NCBI GenBank assembly: GCA_003993805.1
Contig: RSEF01000001.1
Location: 70,420,845 to 70,484,844 of the forward strand
DNA length: 64,000 bases
Direction of reading: 5' to 3'
DNA from: Himantopus leucocephalus
Taxonomy: Eukaryota > Chordata > Aves > Charadriiformes > Recurvirostridae
In this document: piece by piece, positions 41,301 to 53,300 of the stretch
Numbering within the stretch: the first letter of the stretch is position 1
How the letters are laid out: every line of letters begins with the position of its first letter
Position numbers and translations under genes: made by a program
Notes under the pieces: model-generated
What the model saw: only the letters and a program-made list of their open reading frames with translations
Told to the model about the DNA's origin: nothing
Database searches by the model: none

Positions 41301-44300
41301 CATGCTTGAAAGCCCTGACTAGTTGAGAGTACAAAGCTAGTTACCCGAAAGCTCAAGACTCCCATAACCCCAGCACCAGCTCTAGCCATCTACAAGTTGA
41401 GTGAGGAAAAGATCCCCTAGATACAGTCTCCAATAATCCCATTCAGATTCCTATTCCATACATGAAAATTACCGAAATTCAATTCATCTTAGCACAGATT
41501 GGATGCAAGACCTTCAGTTCAGCCACTTCTTACCAGGTCCAGGCTGCCATCAGAAATTACAGCAACCCGTGAAGCAGTGCCCACTGAAACAGCCATTACA
41601 ACAGGGAAGCCGCTATGCTGCTCTCCACATCTCACTGGCGCTGCAAAGCAGCTCAATCTCGGCAATGCTCACCGCTGAGCCAGAAGGAAGAAAGAAAAGC
41701 TGCACAGTAAACAGGGACTACCCTGAGCAGAATGCTGCCACCTGCAAGGACTCTGGGTCAAGAGCAGCCTCCTTCACCTCACCTACCTGAGTAATGCAGT
41801 ATTTGCAAAGACAGAGCTGTGGATCTGCGCATCAGCTGTGCGTTGGCTACAGGGAATATGTTTGCTGCAGACAAGTACTAGTAATAACATTGAGAGCCAC
41901 TATGACGAAACGACTTAACCAGATGAAATTCATGTTTGCACCAGCCCACGCGGAATTTTAATCTGAATCTACTCGCTGCACCTTTTGCATTAGAGCTAGG
42001 TGATCCAGTCTTTTCAGTGTTGAGCCAGACACCAGTTGGAGGAATCTTCATGAGCTACCTATAGTAGAGTTCAGGATCCGGAGTGGAAAGAGAGCAAAGC
42101 AAAAAGCAGGACGAGAACCCTGGATTTCAGAAAAGGGGACTTCAGCCAGTTCAGGGACCTGCTCAGCTGGGCTAAGTGCCTAACTGCAACAAAATTATCC
42201 CACAGGCCACATCTGGCTTGCAGGCCAAAAACTGTAACACCTCAATATAAAACTTTATGAAAGATATGTAAATACATTTTATATTTACAGTTAAACACAT
42301 TAATTTCAATACATTAAATGCCTTATCAAAAGTATTTCTCCTACAGACACCAACACCGGGGTCAGCACCGAGGTGGGAGCGGGTGCTACATCTCGTTGTC
42401 CCTCAACACTTAAGGCGAGCAGGCTGCGCAGTGGAGGGAACGGACAAGGGTAGCTGTTTGCCTACCGCTCCAAGTGTGCCGTGTGTGTTATTGCCCCAGC
42501 CAAACTGTCCTTCCACCTCCAACATGGCTCAGCACACAGCCACACTGAGGAACGCAGTAGCAGTAGCTATGCCTTCTCCACTCTGGGCCACGCTTCTTTC
42601 ACCTCCACGAAATGCTTACCTTTACCATCCCAGTGCATCCTTGCAGCAAAACAAAAGTACTGGAAGAGTGAGCTACATATGCTACAGAATATTAATGAGG
42701 ATGACAAAAGAGTCCTCAATTTTTGTGTCTATTTTACAGCATACACTTTCCCCCCCTCTCTCTTATCCCACAGTGAGAGGCTGCCTGGCGGTGCCCTTGC
42801 TCAGATGAAGGTCCAGGATCACGGACCAGGGCACACTCAGAGAGCAAATTCAGAATACCTGGCAGTCCCTGCAGAGCGCAGCAACCAAGCACTGCACAGC
42901 CATCCCGCTCCTGAGCACTTCCAGTGAGACAAAAACACCCACGTAGCATTGTACAAATGGCCCTGCAAGAGCGAACTGTGTCGATGCACACAGACTGAAT
43001 TATCTAATCATTCATCACCTCAATAACCCTATGAATAGTTGTATGCCTAAGAATTATTCATCAGAATTAAAGGCTCTGTGGTCATGGATTAGCACTGGAC
43101 CCACTTCTGCGGGTCCATGATGACCGGTAACAAAAATTCCAGCGGGGATCTTATCAAGTAAACAAATTAGTTTGAGAAGCAGAACTTTCTCTACGCAATT
43201 TGGAATGGCAGCAGCCCTCTTTAAATAGTCATCTTTATTCTGGAGCCTCATTCTTACTATGCAAGCAGCAAAGGAAAGTAATTATGTTGAACAGCAGCCA
43301 CATACCATTTGAAGCCAATCTTAATGTATAAGGCACAAAAGGGAAGTAATTACATTTTAATGGAAGCCAAGATTTGTAAGCCAAGGTTTGCAGGTATTTA
43401 TTTTCATTTGTTGAGAAGAAGGTAACAATTCACCCATGGCACTGCTGAACTCCTATATATAAACACCAAGCAGTGTCCCCAAAAGCAATATAAATCATTC
43501 GAAACAGCAGAAGCTGTGCCGATGGAAGGTTAGAGTGAAGAATTTCAACACCAGGTGTTCAGGACACAGTTTTCCCAGGAACTAGCACTCAGTCCCACTG
43601 ACTACAGTGGTAGGCAGGTTTTCTAAATCTAAAGGGCTCTCGCTCTGGTCGTGCAGATCAATCGTGCCACTGGGTGCAGGGCACTTCCAAATTTTGGGGA
43701 TGAAATGTCAACCCACGTGGAAGGGAGCAGTCTTGAATTTGACGAAGCCAAGGATTTTATCCCTTGGTGAAAAAAATCACCCTAAAGAGGTTCACCCTGC
43801 TCTCTAGGAACAGAAACCATACTATCTTGTGATTTCCATGACTGTAGAAACAAAACCCTTGATTTCTGAAATACCCTGTAAATATGGTTTTTCTTCTGCT
43901 TCCAGAGAAAGAGAACCTTTGATGGCCATCTAATTCCTTTTTGTCCTATTTTCCTGCCTTGCATAAAGCATTTACACATTCCAAATGAGTTTAAGAAAGA
44001 AAAACTACATTACAGTAGCAATTTTCTTCCAAAATGAATTCTTCTGACAAGCCTCTTTGAGAAACACACAGCTCTACTGAAAGGAAAAAAAGCAAACTCC
44101 ATTAGCTAAATAGCAGTAGAAGGCAACTTTCCAATGACATTGATATGACTTGATATGGTACCTGGACTTGTGCAAAGCATTTGACACTGTCCCGCATGAC
44201 ATCCTTGTCTCTAAATTGAAAAGACATAGATTTGATGGATGGACCACTCGGTGGATAAGGAATTGGCTGGATGGTTGCACTCGAACAGTTGTGGTCAATG

Positions 44301-47300
44301 GCTCGATGATCAAGTGGTGACCAGTGATGAGTGGTGTTCCTCAGGGGTCAGTATTGGGTCCGGTGCTGTTTAACGTCTTTGTTGGCAACATGGACAGTGG
44401 GATTGAGTGCACCCTCAGCAAGTTTGCTGATGACACCAAGCTATGCTGAGTGGTTGACATGCTGGAAGGAAAGGACGCCATCCAGAGGGACCTGGACAGG
44501 CTCAAGTGTTGGGCCTATGCAAACCTCATGCAGTTCTACAAGGCCAAGTGCAAGGTCCTGCACATGGGTTGGGGCAATCCNNNNNNNNNNNNNNNNNNNN
44601 NNNNNNNNNNNNNNNNNNNNNNNNNNNNNNNNNNNNNNNNNNNNNNNNNNNNNNNNNNNNNNNNNNNNNNNNNNNNNNNNTAAGGTCCCTTCCAACTCTA
44701 ACCATTCTATGATTCTATGACTTTTACTTTATTAATATATTATGACTGATTATATCCCCTATATTTTAGCTCTGCTTTGCTTAATGACTTTCTCTAGTTG
44801 TCTGTAAGCATTTCTCAATTTCTCCATTCTTCCAGTCACTTCCCTCCAGCGGGTTTTGTTCCGCTTCTCACTTTGCTAAAATTCCATTCTGGACAGACTT
44901 GGATTTGTTCCCAGTCGAACATAAGATGGACCCAATTCAAACCTAAAGGGTGAAGCTGCACCATATAAGCCAGGTAGGCACGCTGCAATGTGTCTTATGA
45001 ACGGGGAACAGCTAGATTTATGTCTGTAACAAACAGTAATGCATCTGACAAAGAAATGGACCAAAGAGCCACTCACAGAAAAAGTTTCACTCATTTTCTT
45101 TCTCTTTGGAATTGCAGGAAGAAATAAATGCAGGGGAAAAAATCAATCCAATTTATTCTAAAACCATCCACAAAGCTCTGAAATGATCTTAGACAGTCAG
45201 AAGCCATTGCTTGAATCTGACTTTTGGATCTAAGACCTAAAAAAACATTCACCTTAACATCTTTACATAAAACTCATCCGGAACTACAGTAAGGGTGTTT
45301 TTTAAGTGGTAATTTGTTGAAACCAAGAATGTTCATCAGAAAGGTTTAATTTTGGTGATTTCCTTCATTCAAAAATTTGGGAGAAAAAATTTCAAAATTG
45401 CCTACACAGAGTCACATGCATTTTCTGATTTTGCTAGATGGCCTATTTGTCCTAAGACAAAGATCAGGAAAGTTTCATCTCATTTTCTTTAAGTGTGGGT
45501 CACACATAAGTATTCGGAAGACTGCAACGGATAAACTTTTCAAGCGAAGCCTGTTTTCCAACTGGAGACTGCTGAAGGGGTCTGGCTAATAGGAAAGTGA
45601 TTTCCAGAAGTATCTCACTTTGCTCTTCTGTTTGCTGCTTCTTCCCATCTGCCTCTGGTACATTTGTACTGCTGCTTCTGTAGGGTATGGACTTTCTTAC
45701 TGTTCTTTGTCATGTTCTGTGCTCAGCACAAGAGGGACCCAGTCCCAGCTGGCTCTTCAGCCCTCTGTCTGTGCTGGACACAAGATCCCTCTTAATGCCA
45801 GCGAGACAGGTGCCGGCACAGACTGATACATTCAGTTTACTCTCTGCATTCACATGTCTGCAGGAGACTGCCGAAAACAAAAAGTATTAATAATCCATTT
45901 GGAGTTTGGCATACACCTACACAGCAAAAAGATCACACATTGAGGTACTTTATGTGTCAAACTGAGATCTATATTATATATATCGATATATATATTATAT
46001 ATAAATAGTTATTTAGCAGGAAGTTATTTGTGATATACTGTGAATAGAGACTATTTTATTTAGTTAGGTTCTGAAAAGCAAGCACAAGCATTTCTCAGTT
46101 GTGCTTTCTGCATTGCCCTAGACAGGCTCTACCCTCAGGGTATGGGACAGGCGCTGGGCTTTGATCAGTGCTCCACACTCTGAAAAGTCACCTGCAAAAC
46201 TTTCAAAGTAAGCACAGATAGAAGAAAAGATAGAGAGATGGCGATGGGGAAAATAAGATGGAGAGATAAAGAAGGGGGGAAAAAAGAAAGCTTGAAAGGG
46301 AAGGAACTGAAGAAGTAGAAAAGGAAAGGACAGAAAGGAAGGAACTGGGCTTTCGCTGTTTCTTTGCTGGGAACAGTAATGAGTGTAAACATTTGCTGAT
46401 GGCATATCTTTTATCACAGCAAATCCCACAGCTTCAGGCATTTTCACGGCTCAAGGGCACTGACTAATGCCAAGGAGGCTGGACTGCTCTTGCAAGCCAG
46501 GAAAGTGAGACAATGAGCATGTAACAGAATTGGCACACACAAGGCTATTTAAACTTTCACCCACAAAGGTCTGGATTGAACACTAAAAGAAACTCCTGCA
46601 GGCACAAGAGGGTTACACAAGAAAATTTGACACATCCAGTTTTTCTTCTTTTGGGGCAGCATAGAAAAAAAATAATCTGAAATACAAACCAGGGGGTGAA
46701 CAAACATAGAGGTCTAGGTTTCCCATGAAACTTCCCAACCTTTTTCTTTTCAAAAACACCTGTAAAAGCTGCAGAACAACTAAAAACTGAAACTTATTTT
46801 TTTAAAAAAATATTTCTCTTGATCTCTCTCCTACAAGCATTTCCTGCTCCCTGGAATCGGTGTTGTATCAATCAGATTGATGTTATGCTATAATCTGACA
46901 ATGCCTGCAAATTATTTATCCAAACAGTATAATTTTTCAAAGGTACAAAAGCAATCTCAAGGGAGACTATACTGCAAAGCCTCCAAGAAACCTACGGAAA
47001 TGGAAGCAGAAAAAACACCATTAAAAGACATACAAACTTTATTAGTTATGGGCTGCACTGGCAGCTTACTAGCAGCTTGAGGCTCGTCCACGCTGCAACT
47101 ATCATTGCATTTTATTTTCCTTATATGGGTTGCTCTTGCTCCCAATTAAATTGAGAAAAATCACATTTCCTCATCTTACGGCAGCGAGAAACCAAATCAC
47201 AGAGATATGTCTCAGAGCCTAAAGTTTCCAGTGAGTTTTACTTCATCCTGAAATAACAAGCCTCGTCCTCAGACTAGCAAGGGGCACAGGGGAACACAAC

Positions 47301-50300
47301 CAAGCATTTAGTACCCAGTCTCACTCCTCTGGACCACTGTTTCTTCTCTTGGTTTTCACATTTCTCAGCTCCATAAGGCATAAATTATTCATGGAAAAAC
47401 TGCCTCTCACAATGTTTATGCAGTGCTTAGTACAATGGCACTCTTTTTCAGCTGGGGCCTCTGGGCACTCATGCAATACAAATAATCACGACGATAGCAA
47501 CAATAATAACAGCCAGCTATACTGTTCCCACCAGGCATCCACTGCCAGTGTCCGCCCCGCAGAGCTCAGATCACTGTATTTCACTGCAGGCTCCTGGTCA
47601 GTGCCAGAGGCCATTCTTCAATAAACCTGCCTCATCCTTTAAAGCAAGAGAAAAACCTCCCAATTTTGCCTTTCAGGTTTTTGTTTAACTATCGCAGCTG
47701 TTTCCTAATATGAGAAAATCCCTCATTTTTATATCTAATTAGTTTGAGCAGATCCTATTATTCTGCCTCCTGAAATACTAATTATTACACTAGCTGCATG
47801 CCTGCACGACTAATGAGTTACATTAAAGATGGGGAATTCTGAAACGTACAGCGGGAGATAGAGCACGCACGTGATGCCAAAACAGGAGACACCAGCATCT
47901 TTCAAACAACAGAAAATCACAGTCCTAACAAGTCATTTCTTCTCCCCCTGTGTCCTCTCCAGCTACTCTTTAGAAGCTGACTTTTTTTTTGCTGCACAAA
48001 GGCAAAGTTGAGGGAGGGCACCCCGGAAAAAACAGATTGTCCAACATGCAAAACGGAGTGGACCACAGGTGAGCCTTTCGTCAGCGCAGCACCCAGTTTG
48101 TCTGAGCAATGAATAGCTGTGTACCAGGAGAGCAATCCATTCAGACAACATCACTGTCAGCTCCTTGCAACAGCCAGCAGCCAAGTCACCCTGCCAAAGC
48201 CCTGTCAGTCTGTCCTGGCAGTGAGCTGCGAGTAAGATGTCCTCACTGCAGGTAGAAGTCAAGGCTGCCACTGTAGTGCTCAAAACCCACATGTTGTTTT
48301 CTGCTCCTGGCACCAAATTAAGGATGGGGATATACCTGCTCATTAACAGAAGTCCAGCTCTATGTTTTGACACCAAGCTCCATAAGATGACACAAGGTAA
48401 ATCAGTGTCAAACACTGTCTTAAGTCCACTGAGATTACTAATGTCAAGACTAAAGGCCCTAGTTAAAGACTGTAGTTCAGACACTCACCTTCAAGTAAAT
48501 TGTCACATTTTGATGATTGCAGTTGCAGACTAGGGAAAAAAGGGAGCAGCAGCTACTAGTCGGAGCATGGAGCCAAGAGTGAACACCTCCGAGCTGAGTG
48601 CCTGGACCTGCCATTTATACTGTGTAAACCTGGAAAATCACTTAGCCTTTCGGACTTTTAATTATTACTTTTCTTTAAATTGTACTTCCTCGGCACCAAG
48701 GAGGATTAGCTAATTGCTACCTGTAAAGATTGCTAGATAAAAGAAACTACATAGTGCAGATTATTTATACTGCACTAAACTCTTAAGTAAAGCTCTTTAA
48801 ACAATATGAAATTATTAAAAACACATAGAGCGTAGTCTTTCCTCCACTGCAGTAGCGCACAAACCGTGCCAAACACAGGGAACTGTGCTGACACCTTGCT
48901 AGACTCTCAAATGCTATACCTGATCTGCATTAGAGCAAACAGATTACAGCCATTAACAGCTTGGGTAGGTTTTGCCTTCACGTGAGAAACCTTTCCAAAC
49001 ACTGCACATTGGAAGATGTGATCTTTGGATGCCACCTTAATTATTAAAGACAACAGTGGTGTAAGCAGTGTTAACGTTAGTCAGCCTTATTTGGAATTGT
49101 TTTCCTATGTGGCAAGGACTGAGCGGAGCCAGGAAAAAAGTAACTCATAGATCAGGTATACTGTAAATTGATAAAAAGTTGGGAAGGGAGATTTATTAAG
49201 AAGAACTAAATACAGCTGGATGAAAAAGTTATCAGAAACGAGCATAATTCAAAAAAATGAAGGGTACCCTGCAGAAAGAGCAGGCAGACTGCTTATTCTA
49301 TTAAGTTTTATCTTAATCGGAAGAACAAATAGCTGAAAGTACAAGAGTTATGGGGACAGAGAGAGGAAGAATGAGAGTGACGGAAAGAGTGCAAGAAGAA
49401 ATAAAGCCTATCAGGCAACCCAACCCAATAAAAAATAAATTCCTCCTCTCTCAGCAGTTAAAGCAAAGTGTTTCCTGAATCCTGACAATACCCCATTCTT
49501 TTACTTTCTGGCTGGCTGGAACCCGAACAACCATCAATCAAGTTTGGGTGGCCGTGAAGTGGGCCAGATGGAGTATGTCGGAAGCGTTTTCTGCTCTTCA
49601 GTGCAAGTTGGCCATTAGAGCAGCCACTTGACAGAAGTGCCTGAGCCTTTCACATCTGTCAAGATAGTTTAGGGAGACCTTGAACATCCCCGGCCTTGCA
49701 GACACTGATTAGAATATGTAATTGTGTGTGCTAAAGGAGAGGTGGCTGCCTCCGCTGGGATTTTGCGATAAAAATTATCCTTTCATCCTTTCCAGCCTTT
49801 GCGACAGCCTTTCTCATGACCTCATTTGTGTACTAAATACACAAACCATGGTGTCTGGGATATCACCGTCACATTGCTGACAATCTCTCTGTCCAAATGC
49901 ACAATATTCAAGAACGAATGACAGTTTTCATCCTGTGTTAACACTTCAGTACAGCAGCCCAGGACCAAGCTATTGTCTTCCAATCTGTGAACACCTCAGC
50001 AAAGCTATGGAGAAAAGAGCTCGTCAGAAATCCGCATAAAATTCAAATTCCTGATTCATCATCTGCTAAATCCAATATACAGCAGATTTTCTCTAATAAT
50101 TCTCCTCTTGCAAGCACTGAGCTCCAAAACGTCCAAGTGTCACAGACTACAATCCATACTTAGATTCAGCTGCTCAGAAGTAAAAAAACTGAAACAGAGC
50201 CATTGCTAAGAAGGAAAAAATACATTTTTTTTAGTTTCTGAAATAATAAGAGTGCTTCAAAAAGATTTTTAGGCTTTTCCATGAATGCTGACTAATGATA

Positions 50301-53300
50301 AAACAAATCCATAAGAACACCAGTTTATGAGGCAAGCATTGATTCCCAAGGTTAATAAGTATCTCCTGGTTTAATTTAGCTGAAGTTCTGCCACAGCTCA
50401 TAGAAGTTCCTGGAGAACCAAAATACACTTTTATCAGCAAAATCTGCAAAAGTATAACCCTTGGGATTTTTCTGCAGGTATAATTTTCCTTTCTGTTAAG
50501 CATAGATCAATCTCCTATGAAGCAGTAGTCATCTTCAAAATAGTTAGGTGAGAGAAGAGAGACAAAGGATTCATCCTACCAGAAAAGCTGCTGCATGTTC
50601 ACGAGCTGGAAGGATGGATAAGCAACAGGAGAGCAGCAGTTACAGATAACATTAATTTATTTGCATTTTTCTCCAAGAACAGGGAAAGTGAGGAGGAACT
50701 TCAGACACCAAGCCACACTAAGGAAACGTGTCAGGTGAAATCTGATATACAATACTTCATTGGGCAAGCCTAGATGAAATAATTTGCTTTAGCCACGCAC
50801 CTCCTTGGGTTTTTAACTAACTTCATTAATTAACTTTCTAAAAAAAATAGAAGAGTCAGGGAAAATAGTGAAGATCTCAGATAAAGATATCTGCTCCGCA
50901 TGCAAGCCATGATCAAAAGAAAAACATGTTTAGGTTATTTAGCGGGTGTAATGAACAATAAAGGAAGTGTTACAATGATATTTTCTTTTTCAACACAAAT
51001 CCGTAGAGGACGTGCTTGAAAAAAATGTGTGCAGTACAGTCTCTTCATTGCAAAAGTGATTTTGCAATAATAGAAACAATTTAGGTAAGTCCAGTAGAGA
51101 CTATTCTTATGGATATAAATTGTTATACGACAAAATATTTAAGTCTGAGGTTTCAGCTTTACTAAATGGCAAGTGACAAAACGTAACAGAAGATATATAA
51201 AACTACAATTGTTTGAAGACGCTAAATAGGGGCTTTTACTCACCCCATTTACAATATGAAATCAAAAGGAAAAGTGATGGAATGAAGAGGTTACAAACAC
51301 GACCTAATAGAAGGAAAATTTCAGGGCACAGGAAAGAGGGTTAGTCAGGAAAATCACGAAAACAACCCTTTTTCTCAATATACCGGTATTTTTCAGTGCA
51401 ATATTCTCAGTCAGTTCACATCTGCTTTTGGTACTCCCAGCCTATTGCTGTCAGAGCTGTATTCAGTGATGCAGCTCTTGAAGCAGACACCAGTCAGAAA
51501 GGTAACGGCTTAGTGGTAGAACAGATTCCTGTAATCAATAAGCCCCTCACTTACTATTCTGCTGCCAGAGCTCCCCAATGCCAGAGAGCCACTGCCCTGC
51601 TACCCCAGGCAATCACAGTAGGAACGTACGGCACTTGATCAGCATTTACAGGTCTAGCTGCATATCAACACAGACCTTATGCACCACTGTGCCTCAGAAA
51701 AAAATTGCTGCTTCGAAATAGAGCATCATATGCTTTTTGTCTTGTAGCCTTGAGCCATTGATGTGAAGCTATGGGTGAAAAGGGAGGCTAATATGTACCC
51801 ACAGTCCATTCTAAGAGCTCAGACGATAATCTAGATCTTACTTCTCGTCTCCAAAGAATTAAATTGGGTCCTGTTCTAACAACAGATTGAATACAGTTTA
51901 ATTTTTCCTTTACCTAGAGGTGGGTGGGGACTTACCTCCAACCTGTCATTTCCTTCACCTCAGGAAGAAAACAAATACTCTCATTCCAGCCAACATGTCA
52001 ACACTCAGATCTTTAACTCAGAAATAAAGTTCAGTAGGGCACAACATTTCACACAGTACTCATCTGCTTGACCTAATTTCTTACGCCAGTTCCTCCTGCT
52101 GCTGCCAACACACTGCCCCATGTAGCGTCCATGTAGTTATACCCACAGATCTGCAATATGGATTTCTCGCTGTTAGCTCAGTGCGCAGGCAGGCTGTGAG
52201 TTCGTGACTTCCATGCGTGCTGCTCCTACTAATGCCAACGGCAGACGAACGAGCAGGTGGCATGCAGGAAGATGCTGTGAGATTTCTAACACTAACCAGG
52301 AGAGCAGAATTTCTGCCCACAGTTATTGTGATCACAAACCTACGTTTGTGCCTATTTCTCCTTTTGCACTCCTTCAAATCAAATGAAGTCGGGTTTTCTG
52401 ATTAAGTCAAACCACACGTTTGCTGCAGTCAGTCCCAATCTGAGTTTCAGCCTCAGCTATAGCTCACTCATATCTAGAATCCATTAACTCCAAGCCAGCA
52501 ATTTCACAAGCTCTGCCTTTAAAACTGTAGCTTGAAAACAACCCTGTACCACCCAACATCACTGCTCTCACAAAACGCTGCATCAACGCTCTGCTTTGTC
52601 TCCCTCTCCCCTCTTCTCACAGCCATAGATAGAACAGACTGACTCAGTGGGAGCAGAACAAGGCAGAGGGCTACCAGTGGCTCGAGTGGCAGTGGCCTTC
52701 TGGCAGCACGATAGGAAGCCTCATTCAGTAAACTCCCAAATGCCACTTAGGCATGGAAACTTACTCAAAAAAACCCGAACAATCAAATAAGTTCTCCCCT
52801 CCCCCAAACTAATAAACAACGAAAGCACACAGCTCAAAGCCCTTCCTGCATTCCCACCCAGTCACTTCCATCCCCAAATGAAGATGTTTATTGCTGCCAA
52901 CTCAACCAAGTCAGCTGGTCTCTGAAAATCTAGTAGTACCCTTTCTGCTTCACAGCTTGTCATTATCTACACAGGTTCTAGACTCAGCACTTAGCTGATA
53001 ACCCCATGGATGGTGCACGAGGAAGACCAGTTACACCTCTACCGATTGCAAAGCAGATGGATGCACGCACACACACACAGAATTGGTCTGCAACCTCATC
53101 AGACGTGTCTCTGGTTGCACAAGCAGAGCAGGCCACCTGCAGCTACTCCTCAGATCAATGGTGCACCACCATCCACAATTTGAAAATTGCTCATCCCAGG
53201 TGCACCTGTCACTCCTAATCACATTTATTTTTATAATTATCCAAGTATTCAGAGCCTGGAATGTGTTAAACCTAGCTGGTTTTAAGCAAACAAATGCCAG

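Noticed and set aside
42196..42236. GGCCACATCTGGCTTGCAGG resembling hAT-type transposon termini
   Set aside because: Too short and isolated, with no terminal inverted repeats or target-site duplication seen.
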